Positions 1 to 8,679 of a stretch of DNA of 64,000 nucleotides are shown in pieces. The translations under genes and the position numbers were made by a program. The DNA lies in NCBI RefSeq assembly GCF_021390595.1, contig NZ_JAJEJR010000001.1:1364001-1428000 (forward strand). Direction: 5' to 3'. Each line of letters starts with the position of its first letter. The stretch's first letter is position 1. Source of the DNA: Paraburkholderia sp. HP33-1. GTDB taxonomy: Bacteria > Pseudomonadota > Gammaproteobacteria > Burkholderiales > Burkholderiaceae. The notes beneath the pieces are model-generated. The model was not told the DNA's origin. It did not search any database and was given only the letters and a program-made list of their open reading frames with translations.

Positions 1-1576
1 CGCGCCGCACGATGAAGACCTTCACACGCTCGCCCTGCGTGGGGTCGGGCACGCCGATCGCCGCGACTTCGCGCACATCCGGATGCGCGGCGATCACGTC
101 CTCGATTTCATTCGGATACACGTTGAAGCCCGACACGATGATCATGTCCTTCTTGCGATCGATCAGCCGGATAAAGCCGCGCGAATCCATCACGCCGATA
201 TCGCCGGTCGCGAGCCAGCCGTCGTCGTCGATGACCTTCGCGGTTTCCTCGGGACGGTTCCAATAGCCTTTCATGACCTGCGGACCCTTCACGCACAATT
301 CGCCCGCTTCGCCGATATTGGCCCAACTGCCGTCGTCCTTTCTGAAGCGCACCTGCGTGGATGGCGCGGGCAGGCCGATCGAGCCTTCGAAGTCGCGCAG
401 ATTGGACAGATCGACAGGATTCATCGATACGATCGGCGAGCACTCGGTGAGCCCGTAGCCTTCGACGATCGGCTTGCCCGTCACCGCCTTGAAGCGCTCG
501 GCGACGGCTTTCTGCGTCGCCATGCCGCCCGCCATCGCGAGCTTCAGGTCGGAGAAGTCACGCCGGCAGAATTCCTCGTTGTCGAGGAACGCGTTATAGA
601 GCGTGTTGACCGCGGTCATGCCGGTGAATTTCTCGTGACGGATGATCATCATCACGCGCTTCATGTCGCGCGGATTCGCGATCAGAATGTTGCGCCCGCC
701 GAGCCCCATGAAGATCAGCGCGTTCAGGGTCAACGAGTAGATGTGATAAAGCGGCAGGGGAGTGAGCACCGTTTCGCCTTCGCCGGACAGCTGTCCCGCG
801 GCCCACGCCTTCGCCTGCAACAGATTGGCGATGATGTTCCGGTGCGTGAGCATTGCGCCTTTCGCGATGCCCGTGGTGCCGCCCGTGTATTGCAGGAACG
901 CGATGTCTTCATGGGTCGCGTTCACCGGCGTGAGCGGCCGCGAATAACCGCTTGATAGCGCTTTCAGCAGCGACACCGCCTGCGGCAGCTTGTAGGCGGG
1001 CACCAACTTCTTGACGTGACGCAACATGAAATTGAGCAGGCGCCCCTTCGGATTCAGGCCGTCGGCGAGCAGATCGCCGAGGCCGGTCACGATCACGTTG
1101 CGCACCTTGGTACGCGGCAATGCATCTTCGAGCGTCTTCGCGAAGTTCTCGAACACGATGATCGTCTGGGCGCCGCTGTCTTTCAGCTGATGCGCGAGTT
1201 CGCGCACCGTGTAGAGCGGATTCACGTTGACGACCACGGCGCCCGCCTTGATCGCGCCGAACAGCGCGACTGGATACTGGAACGTGTTCGGCAGCATGAT
1301 CGCGACGCGCTCGCCCGGCTGCACGCCGATGCTTTGCAGGTACGCGGCAAACGCGCTCGCCTTACGGCCCAGCTCGCCGTACGTCAGTTTCGCGCCGACG
1401 CTCACGTAGGCGACGCGCTCGCGGAACTGCGCGGTGCATTCGTCGAAGAACTGGCCGATCGACTCGTATTGCGTGACGTCGATATCGCGCGGCACGTCGT
1501 GCGGGTAGGACGCGTACCAGATGCCGTCGGTGTTCGGCGCGTGCATTTGCGGCGGGGCCTGGGTGGGCTGGATCAT
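1..1576 (-). CDS. fadD: Long-chain fatty-acid--CoA ligase (FadD), C-terminus cut by window edge
   Basis: ATP-dependent activation of fatty acids to acyl-CoA through an acyl-adenylate. About 525 residues are visible, read from an ATG at 1576 that follows a GGAGAC-like ribosome site. The ANL-superfamily motifs appear in order: the phosphate-binding loop YTGGTTGIAKGAM near 859-895, EGYGLTEC near 445-470, WLATGDIG near 205-230, and DRKKDMIIVSGFNVYPNEIE near 110-170. The last part of the C-terminal subdomain, with the catalytic lysine, lies beyond base 1. It is the last of four minus-strand genes, with the thiolase ending 36 bp upstream, so the cluster probably activates and processes an acyl chain together. 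FadD is the best family fit; chain-length preference cannot be read from the sequence. Confidence 0.93.
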   Translation of the reverse strand, partial: MIQPTQAPPQMHAPNTDGIWYASYPHDVPRDIDVTQYESIGQFFDECTAQFRERVAYVSVGAKLTYGELGRKASAFAAYLQSIGVQPGERVAIMLPNTFQYPVALFGAIKAGAVVVNVNPLYTVRELAHQLKDSGAQTIIVFENFAKTLEDALPRTKVRNVIVTGLGDLLADGLNPKGRLLNFMLRHVKKLVPAYKLPQAVSLLKALSSGYSRPLTPVNATHEDIAFLQYTGGTTGIAKGAMLTHRNIIANLLQAKAWAAGQLSGEGETVLTPLPLYHIYSLTLNALIFMGLGGRNILIANPRDMKRVMMIIRHEKFTGMTAVNTLYNAFLDNEEFCRRDFSDLKLAMAGGMATQKAVAERFKAVTGKPIVEGYGLTECSPIVSMNPVDLSNLRDFEGSIGLPAPSTQVRFRKDDGSWANIGEAGELCVKGPQVMKGYWNRPEETAKVIDDDGWLATGDIGVMDSRGFIRLIDRKKDMIIVSGFNVYPNEIEDVIAAHPDVREVAAIGVPDPTQGERVKVFIVRR

Positions 1577-1612
1577 CGGTTGTCTCCTGAAATGTTGGTA
1601 TCCGGCGTCGCG

Positions 1613-2914
1613 CTAGCGCTCCAGAATCGCGACCACCCCCTGGCCGCCCGCCGCGCAGATCGAGATCAGCCCGCGCGCGCTGCCGGCCGGTTTGTCGAGT
1701 TGCGAGAGCATCTTCGCGAGCGCGGCGACGATGCGCCCGCCCGTCGCCGCAAACGGATGGCCGGTCGCGAGCGAGCCGCCGTTCACGTTGAGCCTGGCGC
1801 GATCGATCGCGCCGAGCGCGCCGGTGAGGCCGAGCTGCGTGCGGCAATATTCGTCATCCTGCCATGCCGCGAGCGTGCACAAAAGCTGGGCCGCGAACGC
1901 TTCGTGGATTTCAAAGAGATCGAAGTCCTGCAAGGCGAGGCCCGCGCGCGCGAGCATGCGCGGTACCGCATAGGCGGGCGCCATCAGGAGGCCTTCCTTC
2001 CTGTCGAAAAAGTCGACGGCCGCCGTTTCCGACCAGCTCAGATACGCAAGCACCGGCAAGCCGCGCGCGGCTGCCCACGCTTCGCTCGCGAGCAGCACCG
2101 CGGACGCGCCGTCGGTGAGCGGCGTCGAATTGCCGGCGGTCAGCGTGCCGGCGTCGCGGTCGAACACCGGCTTCAGATTCGAGAGCTTTTCGAGCGACAG
2201 GTCGGCGCGCAGGTTATTGTCGCGCGCGAGGCCTTTGTACGGCGTCATCAGATCGTTGACGAAGCCGCGCGTGTACGCGTCGGCGAGCTTGCGGTGACTC
2301 TCGTAGGCGAGCACGTCCTGCGCCTCGCGCGAGATGTTCCAGCGCTTGGCCATCAGTTCGCAATGCTCGCCCATCGATAGCCCCGTGCGCGGCTCGACGT
2401 TGCGCGGCAGCAGCGGCTTGAAGAACATGCCGGGCCGCAGCCTGCTGAGGGCGCTGATCCGTTGACCGGTGCTTTTGCCGCGATTCGCTTCGAGCAGGAT
2501 CTTGCGCATGCGCTCGTTGACGCCGATCGGCGCGTCGGACGTGGTATCGACGCCGCCCGCGATGCCCGCGTCGATCTGCCCGAGCGCGATCTTGTTGGCG
2601 ACGAGGATCACCGCTTCGAGGCCGGTGCCGCAGGCCTGCTGCACGTCGTAGGCGGGCGTCTCCTTCGCGAGCGTGGTGGACAGCACGGACTCGCGCGTCA
2701 GGTTGAAATCGCGCGAATGCTTGATGACCGCGCCCGCCGCGACTTCGCCGAGACGCACGCCGTGCAGGTCGTAGCGATCGATCAAGCCTTGCAGCGTGAA
2801 GGTCAGCATGTCCTGATTCGATGCGGTTGCATACGCGGTGTTCGAGCGGGCAAACGGAATCCGGTTGCCCCCGACGATGGCGACGCGGCGCACGGCGGGT
2901 TGCGGGTGGGACAT
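1613..2914 (-). CDS. Thiolase (acetyl-CoA C-acyltransferase, FadA/FadI type)
   Basis: A 433-residue thiolase catalysing thiolytic cleavage of 3-ketoacyl-CoA or the reverse condensation. The nucleophilic cysteine sits in QQACGTG (Cys95). The second half carries IHEAFAAQ and NVNGGSLATGHPFAATGGR, and the C-terminal cysteine is in ISICAAGGQG. The length is close to the FadI/SCP2-like branch rather than the ~393-residue PhaA type. The ATG at 2914 follows AAGGAGCCG. It lies between the MaoC-type gene (52 bp upstream) and fadD on the same strand. It could be degradative or could supply a short ketoacyl-CoA; the gene set does not settle direction. Confidence 0.93.
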   Translation of the reverse strand: MSHPQPAVRRVAIVGGNRIPFARSNTAYATASNQDMLTFTLQGLIDRYDLHGVRLGEVAAGAVIKHSRDFNLTRESVLSTTLAKETPAYDVQQACGTGLEAVILVANKIALGQIDAGIAGGVDTTSDAPIGVNERMRKILLEANRGKSTGQRISALSRLRPGMFFKPLLPRNVEPRTGLSMGEHCELMAKRWNISREAQDVLAYESHRKLADAYTRGFVNDLMTPYKGLARDNNLRADLSLEKLSNLKPVFDRDAGTLTAGNSTPLTDGASAVLLASEAWAAARGLPVLAYLSWSETAAVDFFDRKEGLLMAPAYAVPRMLARAGLALQDFDLFEIHEAFAAQLLCTLAAWQDDEYCRTQLGLTGALGAIDRARLNVNGGSLATGHPFAATGGRIVAALAKMLSQLDKPAGSARGLISICAAGGQGVVAILER

Positions 2915-2966
2915 GCTCGGCTCCTTGGGTTGTTGCCGGATTACCCGGCTACAGTGTGCTCGCGGC

Positions 2967-3902
2967 TCACAGCAGCCGCCACTGCATGCGCCCGCGCAAA
3001 TGGGGCTTTTCCCCAGCGATATCGCGCACCTCGATATCGCGCTCGATCAGCGACGGTGATGCGCTCCACAGCGACGCTTCGCCCGGCAGCAGCATCGGCA
3101 CCTTGAACTCGGCGCTGAGCGTCGCTTCGGCAAGCGGCTTGGGAGGCTGCAATGACGACGCGGCGCGCGCGAGCGTCCACATGCCATGCGCGATCGCACG
3201 CGGAAAACCGAACGCTTTCGCCGACAACGCACTCATGTGGATCGGGTTGTAGTCGCCCGACACGCTCGCGTAGTCGCGGCCCACTTGCGGCGCGAGCTGC
3301 CAGCGCGCGATCCGTTGCAGCGCATCGGGGCCGAGCGTCAGCGCTTCGAGCGGATGGCCGAGCGCCGGCACCGCGCGCTTCAGATAGATGCTGTCGCCGT
3401 CCCACACCGCCTCGCCGCGCCGATAGATACGCGTATGCACGACGAACGCCTGACCCTTGGCGTGACGCAGCAGCGCGCCGAATTCGACCTCGATGCGCAG
3501 CAGGTCCTTGTACGCGAGCGGCCGCCGCAGCCGCACGTGATTGGCCAGATGCACGAGGCCGAGCGCGGGCCACGGAAACGCCGGGTCGGTCAGCATCAGC
3601 AGATGGAGCGGAAACGCAAGCAGATGCGGATAAGTGAGCGGCACGCCGTGCTCGGGAATGAAGCCGCACACGCGCGCATAGCGCCACACCGGTCCGGGCT
3701 CGAGCGCAACGGCGGGCCGTACGAGCCGCAGCGCCGGCAGCCGCGAGTCGCGTCCGCGCTTGGCGATGCCCGTCAGCGCACGCCCATACAGCTTTGCCGG
3801 TGCGGGCAGCGTTTCGATGACGATGGTTTTCGGCCGCGCGCCGTCGCCGCGCGGTGCGCTCGCATGCTGACGGCTGCCGAACGGATCACCCGGTTCGCCC
3901 AT
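2967..3902 (-). CDS. MaoC-family double-hotdog acyl-CoA dehydratase/hydratase
   Basis: A 311-residue protein whose C-terminal half has the hydratase-2 motif SGDYNPIHMS followed by FPRAIAHGMW. This carries the Asp/His pair that adds or removes water on 2-enoyl-CoA with R specificity. The N-terminal ~140 residues look like a degenerate first hotdog repeat, as in HtdX/MFE-2-type proteins. I chose the ATG at 3902 (MGEPGDPFG) because it lies 14 bp after the fabG stop. The open frame continues upstream only as a shadow of fabG. Between reductase and thiolase it would supply the dehydration/hydration step of the same acyl-CoA cycle. Confidence 0.9.
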   Translation of the reverse strand: MGEPGDPFGSRQHASAPRGDGARPKTIVIETLPAPAKLYGRALTGIAKRGRDSRLPALRLVRPAVALEPGPVWRYARVCGFIPEHGVPLTYPHLLAFPLHLLMLTDPAFPWPALGLVHLANHVRLRRPLAYKDLLRIEVEFGALLRHAKGQAFVVHTRIYRRGEAVWDGDSIYLKRAVPALGHPLEALTLGPDALQRIARWQLAPQVGRDYASVSGDYNPIHMSALSAKAFGFPRAIAHGMWTLARAASSLQPPKPLAEATLSAEFKVPMLLPGEASLWSASPSLIERDIEVRDIAGEKPHLRGRMQWRLL

Positions 3903-3916
3903 GCTGTTGCTCCCGT

Positions 3917-5332
3917 TCAGGCGCCAATCAGGCTTTGACCGCACACGCGCACGACCTGGCCCGTCACGCCCGCCGAGCCCGGATGCGCGAGCCACGCGAT
4001 GGTCTGCGCGACGTCGACGGGCTGCCCGCCCTGGCTCATCGAGTTCATGCGGCGGCCGGCCTCGCGGATCGCGAGCGGAATTTTCGCGGTCATCTGCGTT
4101 TCGATGAAGCCGGGCGCGACCGCGTTGATGGTGATGCCGCGTTCGCGCAGGTGCGGCGCCATGCTCTGTACGCGGCCGATCACGCCAGCCTTCGAGGTCG
4201 CGTAATTGGTCTGGCCGGGATTGCCCGCGATGCCGCTGATCGACGACACCGCGACGATGCGCCCGCCGTCGCGCAGGATGCCGCCCGCGAGCAGCGCGTC
4301 GTCGATGCGCTCCTGTGCGCTCAGGTTGATGTCGATCACGCTTTGCCACGCGCTGTCGGTCATCTTCGCTATGGTCTTGTCCTTCGTGATGCCGGCGTTG
4401 TGCACGACGATGTCGACGCCGAGTTCGTCGAGCGCGGCGGCGATCTGCGCAGCCGCTTCGGGCGCGGCGATGTCGAACGCGAGCGCGCTGCCGTTCAGCT
4501 GACGCATCGTCGCGTCGAGCGCGTCGCGCGCGGACGGAATGTCGAGGCCGATCACGTGCGCGCCCTCGGCCGCGAGCACGCTCGCGATCGCCGCGCCGAT
4601 GCCGCGCGCGGCGCCCGTGACGAGCGCGCGCCGTCCGGCGAGCGGCTGGCGCCAGCCGAATGCGGGCGCGGGGCGGGGGATCGCGCCGTTGGCGGCGATG
4701 CGCACCACCTGCCCCGACACATAGGCCGAGCGCGGCGACAGGAAAAAGCGCAGCGTCGCCTCGATGCCACCTTCGGAGCCCTCCGCGACGTACACGAGAT
4801 TCGCGGGGATGCCGCGCCGCGCCTCCTTGCCGAGCGAGCGCACGAGCCCTTCGAGCGCGCGCTGGGCGGTCCACTGACGCGGGTTCGAGCAGGCTTCGGG
4901 CGGCCGGCCGAGCACAACGATGCGCCCGCACTTGCCGAGCGAGCGCAGCGTATCGTGGAAAAAGCCGTAGAGCGGTTCGAGCAGGCTGCTGTCGTCGATG
5001 CCGCTCGCGTCGAACAGCAGCGCGGCGAGCTTGCCCGGCGAGCCGGCTTCGGCCGGCTCGAAGCGGCCGGTCATCAGGCCGTGGCGATGGGCGAGCGCCA
5101 CCCAGAGCCCGGCGCTTTCGTGCGCGACGCTCGTCATGCCGACGCTCGCGACGAGACTCGCGAGCGCATCGAGCAGCCGGGGCTCGCGGCCCGCGCCGAT
5201 CGCGATCAGACCTTCGAACTCGGGGCGATCCGCGCGATAGCGCCGCAGCACCTCGGGCTTCGGCAGGCCGAGCGAGCGCGCGAGACGCCCGCCGAACGGC
5301 GAGTTGACGAACTTCAGATAGGAGTCGTTCAT
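3917..5332 (-). CDS. fabG: High-molecular-weight 3-oxoacyl-(ACP/CoA) reductase, FabG4-like SDR
   Basis: A 471-residue SDR, about twice the usual FabG length. Residues 1-225 form a degenerate flavodoxin-like first domain without a cofactor glycine motif. Residues 232-471 are a complete SDR: TGAARGIG nucleotide loop (239-246), HNAG (311-314), Ser364, and the Tyr377-x3-Lys381 pair in NYATSKAG. This two-domain design defines the high-molecular-weight FabG group (M. tuberculosis FabG4), which reduces 3-ketoacyl-CoA with NADH. That property is family knowledge. It is the first gene of the operon fabG-maoC-thiolase-fadD; nothing precedes it for 250 bp except the terminator of the next gene. Confidence 0.92.
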   Translation of the reverse strand: MNDSYLKFVNSPFGGRLARSLGLPKPEVLRRYRADRPEFEGLIAIGAGREPRLLDALASLVASVGMTSVAHESAGLWVALAHRHGLMTGRFEPAEAGSPGKLAALLFDASGIDDSSLLEPLYGFFHDTLRSLGKCGRIVVLGRPPEACSNPRQWTAQRALEGLVRSLGKEARRGIPANLVYVAEGSEGGIEATLRFFLSPRSAYVSGQVVRIAANGAIPRPAPAFGWRQPLAGRRALVTGAARGIGAAIASVLAAEGAHVIGLDIPSARDALDATMRQLNGSALAFDIAAPEAAAQIAAALDELGVDIVVHNAGITKDKTIAKMTDSAWQSVIDINLSAQERIDDALLAGGILRDGGRIVAVSSISGIAGNPGQTNYATSKAGVIGRVQSMAPHLRERGITINAVAPGFIETQMTAKIPLAIREAGRRMNSMSQGGQPVDVAQTIAWLAHPGSAGVTGQVVRVCGQSLIGA

Positions 5333-5518
5333 GTTATCGGTTGCTCCGCTGGACGCACCGCAGCTAGCCTCTTTGGTCTGGAGAGGCGCCGGACGTGCGT
5401 CAGTGTGCCTTGAGTTGCGTGACGCTGGTACGGTTTGCGGTACCGAGTCGACAGTTTATTCGGCAGGAGCGCGGTGGCGAAGCGTGCGGCGCGTCATGTC
5501 GCGCGGACGATAAAAAAA

Positions 5519-5543
5519 GCCGTTCCGAACGGATCGGAACGGC
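5519..5543 (-). terminator. Intrinsic terminator of the MFS gene
   Basis: A perfect 10-bp stem (GCCGTTCCGA / TCGGAACGGC) with a 5-base loop, flanked by seven A at 5512-5518. On the minus strand these A become the U tract directly after the hairpin. It lies 44 bp past the stop of the MFS gene and 190 bp before fabG, so it insulates the two units. The remaining bases between 5333 and 5586 show no gene. Confidence 0.9.
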
Positions 5544-5586
5544 CTCGTATCGCCTTGCGAGGTGATCTGGCTTGTGCCTGACGCTC

Positions 5587-6837
5587 CTAAACTTGTCCTC
5601 CGACCGCGCTGCCCGTCGAGCCTGCCCCGACGACTTCACGCGCGGACTGCGTCATGTCGATGCCGCGGCGCTCGCGACTGAACGGAATCAGCGCGCAGAT
5701 CACGATCGCGACGATGCCGATCACGACCGCCATCACGAGCGCGTAGTCGTTGTTGTGCAGTTCGGCGAGTTTCGCCTGCAGCGGACCGTTGACCGACGCG
5801 ATCAGATTGCCGAGCTGATAGACGAGACCGGGGAAGGTCGCGCGAATTTCATCGGGCGAGATTTCGTTCAGGTGCACCGGAATCACGCCCCATGCCCCTT
5901 GCACCGAGATCTGCATCAGGAACGCACCGAGCGCGAGCAGCATCGGCGTGCTCGAGAAAGCCCACAGCGGCAGCACCGGCAGAGCGATCAGCGCGGCGAT
6001 GAAGATCGCGCGCTTACGGCCGATCTTCTCCGACGTCCAGCCGAAAAAGAGCCCCCCGCAGATCGCGCCGATGTTCAGCGTGATCGTGACCAACGACACC
6101 GTGTGCGCGTCGAATTGATGCTGCACGCGCAGGAAGGTCGGATACAGATCCTGCGAGCCGTGCGAGAAGAAGTTGAACGCGGTCATCAGGATGATCGCGT
6201 AGATCGACAGGCCGATGTTCTGCTTGAGCGTTGCGACGAGACCAGGACGCACCTTCTTTTCGAGCGTCTGGAACGCCGGCGACTCCGGCACGTGCGCGCG
6301 AATGTAGAGCACGAGCAGCGCGGGCAGCACGCCGACGAAGAACATGCCGCGCCAGCCGATGTATTGATAGAACAGGCCGAACACGATCGACGCGAGCAGG
6401 TAGCCACTCGGATAACCGGCCTGCAGGAGACCCGAAACGATACCGCGCGACTTCGGCGGCACGGTTTCCATGGTCAGCGCGCCGCCGACACCCCATTCGC
6501 CGCCCATCGCGATACCGAACAGCGCGCGCAGCACCAGCAGCGTCGTCAGGTTCGGCGACAGACCGGACAACAGTTCGAGCAGCGAGAAGCACGCGATGTT
6601 GAGCATGAGCGTCGGACGGCGGCCGTATTTGTCGGCGAGCCAGCCGAAAATCAATGCGCCGAGCGGACGCATCATCAAGGTCAACATGATCGCGACCGCG
6701 ACCGACGGAATGTCCGTATTGAATTCCTGCGCGATATCTTTCAATACGAACACCATCAGGAAGAAATCGAATGCGTCGAGGGTCCAGCCCAGATAGGCGG
6801 CGATCGTGACGTTTCTTTGTTCCCGGGTCCAGCTCAT
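5587..6837 (-). CDS. MFS transporter, SHS (sialate/lactate:H+ symporter) family
   Basis: A 416-residue inner-membrane carrier with about 12 hydrophobic segments. The N-terminus reads WTLDAFDFFLMVFVLKDIA, which is characteristic of the SHS/JEN-type carboxylate carriers. It is followed by GWLADKYGRRP (loop 2-3 motif) and GGEWGVGGAL, and the second half has FGWTSEKIGRKRA. I prefer the ATG at 6837 over an upstream one because AGGAG lies 8 bp before it. The gene stands alone: its own terminator is at 5519-5543 and a 421-bp intergenic region with a divergent gene lies upstream. Lactate, pyruvate or another monocarboxylate is the likely substrate by family; this is inference. Confidence 0.9.
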   Translation of the reverse strand: MSWTREQRNVTIAAYLGWTLDAFDFFLMVFVLKDIAQEFNTDIPSVAVAIMLTLMMRPLGALIFGWLADKYGRRPTLMLNIACFSLLELLSGLSPNLTTLLVLRALFGIAMGGEWGVGGALTMETVPPKSRGIVSGLLQAGYPSGYLLASIVFGLFYQYIGWRGMFFVGVLPALLVLYIRAHVPESPAFQTLEKKVRPGLVATLKQNIGLSIYAIILMTAFNFFSHGSQDLYPTFLRVQHQFDAHTVSLVTITLNIGAICGGLFFGWTSEKIGRKRAIFIAALIALPVLPLWAFSSTPMLLALGAFLMQISVQGAWGVIPVHLNEISPDEIRATFPGLVYQLGNLIASVNGPLQAKLAELHNNDYALVMAVVIGIVAIVICALIPFSRERRGIDMTQSAREVVGAGSTGSAVGGQV

Positions 6838-7258
6838 GGATCGTTCTCCTGAGTCTCCAGATCTCCAGAAGCCCGCGTTTGACGACGGGCCGCTCCATTG
6901 CCCTTTGCGCTTCACGGCAGGTGTTTCCCGGCGAGTGTACGCCGAGCGTTAAGCGGCTGCGTGATTGAAGCCGCGCTTATCGGTGTTAATCCCGAGCGCA
7001 AATTTCGTGCTGAATCCGCCATGCATACTTAATGTCGGTCAAATGTAATTGTGGGATCGATTCGCGTTTGTTTTTTGTAATGTTGATCGGGACTCGACAA
7101 AGAATTTTTGATCGAGTTGATGGCAATGACGTTTTGGCTGGACGACTGCGCTTCAGCCGCGCCGCGCACCCTACGATGACTCGTAGACCGGCAGGCGCGC
7201 CGCGCGCCGCACCGAACGTTCAGGTACAGTTACTTCGCCAACGTATCGACACATCGCT
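6838..7258. other. Divergent intergenic region, 421 bp
   Basis: Non-coding stretch between the MFS gene and the divergent gene at 7259, visibly richer in A+T around 7000-7130. It holds an inverted repeat ACTCGA-N14-TCGAGT at 7092-7117, a possible operator. I see no convincing gene in either direction. It must contain both outward promoters, but I cannot place them confidently by eye. Confidence 0.5.
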
Positions 7259-8653
7259 ATGTCCGTGAAGCCATCGCCTTCGTTGCTCGACGAGAAGCTC
7301 GACGCTGTCGCGCGTCGTTATCGCCTGCCGGCGCTCGCGACCGTGTGTGCGTCGACAAAGCAGGCGAGTCCCGCCACCGTGCTCGCGCTCGCGATCGAGC
7401 AGGCTCGCGAGGCGAGCGCGCGTGGTGAAGCGCCGGACGCAGCGAACCGGCGGCTCTTCATCGAGACGCTCGCACGCATGATTCGGGACGCGATGCGCGA
7501 GGAAGCCGGCGACCCGGTGTTTCAGGCGATGCTGCTGCGGCATCGCAACGCCGTGGTGCGCGAGTACGCGTCGCTGGCCGCGCACGCGGGTGTGGATCGC
7601 CGGCTGATTCACGCGGCCGTCAATGCGATCGCTCATCCGGCCAAACAGGAGCGGCTGCTACCCGGTCCGCAACGCGATGCGTTGGCGCGGCTGCACGCGC
7701 TCGCGTTCGCCGAAGCGTGGCCCGCGCTCGCCGAAGCCGTGCAACGTTGCCTTGAAACACCGCGCATCGCGCACGAAGAGGTACTGCAACGCGGCCTTGC
7801 GCAATTGCTGGAGAGTGACGCTTTGCATCGCTTGCGGCGTCTCGACGCGCTCACGTGCGACGAGCGCGTGCGTCACTACCAGTCGCTGTGGGATCGCCAG
7901 GGGCCGCGCCCAGGAAGCTCGATTGCCGTCGCGCGAGGTTTGAGCTCGAAGCAGCGCGGCGCCGCGGTCGAAGCATCGGCCACCGGTGCGCTCGGCGCAC
8001 TTGCGCGGCGGCTGAACGACGCGCAGGGTGAGTTCGCGACTTACCGTGTCGTGAACTCGATGCGCGTGCCTGCCGCGATACCGGCGAGCCACGAGCGCGC
8101 GAAAACCGAATGGGATGTGGTGCTGTTGAGCCAGGCGAAGCCCCCGGCCGACGCGGCGACGTGGGACGTGTGCCTGCTCGTCGAAGCGAAGGCATCGGTG
8201 GACGCGGCCACCACCGATCTGCCGCGGCTCGTGCGCGGACTGACGCTGCTGGCGCACGCGGACCCGCACACCGTCTATTCGTTTCGCACGCAGCAGGGGG
8301 CGGTGCGGCTGCGCGGCGCGTCGCTTGCCGCGCTGACAGTTGACGGGCCTGATCTGCGCAGGACCGTACTCTATTGCTGCGACGCCCCCGTCGAAGCGGC
8401 GCCGCGCGTGCTGAGTCCCGCGAGCCGGATGCAGCTGCTGTCGGCCCACGCCAGCCTCGAATTCGCGGGCGCGCTGGCGGACGGGCGCGACGCCGATTGC
8501 GCGGACCTCGAACCGGTGTGGCGTCAGTTGCTCGAATCGCCGCGCTGGCGGGCGGTGCTCGACCAGTACGCGACGCTGCGCGAGGTCCGCGAATTGATGG
8601 TTCATCCGGAAGATTTGCGGGCCGCGGTCGATATCGCCACGCAAGACAGTTGA
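7259..8653 (+). CDS. Protein of unknown function with PD-(D/E)XK-like active-site pattern
   Basis: A 464-residue protein with no signal peptide and no membrane segment. Residues 1-215 are Ala/Arg-rich and mostly helical. The second half contains a spaced set of residues resembling the PD-(D/E)XK nuclease core: a helix with Glu238 (AAVEAS), a strand ending in EWDVVLL with Asp286, and a strand CLLVEAKAS with Glu309-x-Lys311. An Arg-rich helix follows (LPRLVRGLTLL). I do not recognise a named family. The gene is monocistronic and converges on the methyltransferase gene 26 bp downstream. A nuclease role is inference from motif spacing only. Confidence 0.72.
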   Translation: MSVKPSPSLLDEKLDAVARRYRLPALATVCASTKQASPATVLALAIEQAREASARGEAPDAANRRLFIETLARMIRDAMREEAGDPVFQAMLLRHRNAVVREYASLAAHAGVDRRLIHAAVNAIAHPAKQERLLPGPQRDALARLHALAFAEAWPALAEAVQRCLETPRIAHEEVLQRGLAQLLESDALHRLRRLDALTCDERVRHYQSLWDRQGPRPGSSIAVARGLSSKQRGAAVEASATGALGALARRLNDAQGEFATYRVVNSMRVPAAIPASHERAKTEWDVVLLSQAKPPADAATWDVCLLVEAKASVDAATTDLPRLVRGLTLLAHADPHTVYSFRTQQGAVRLRGASLAALTVDGPDLRRTVLYCCDAPVEAAPRVLSPASRMQLLSAHASLEFAGALADGRDADCADLEPVWRQLLESPRWRAVLDQYATLREVRELMVHPEDLRAAVDIATQDS

Positions 8654-8679
8654 GCGCGGCGCGCGCAGCCATCCGGGAT

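Noticed and set aside
1016..2380. 454-codon plus-strand frame
   Set aside because: Runs across the antisense of fadD and the thiolase and shows no family features.
5572..6852. 426-codon plus-strand frame
   Set aside because: Exact antisense of the MFS gene; rich in His, Arg, Gln and Asp as expected of the complement of membrane-protein codons.
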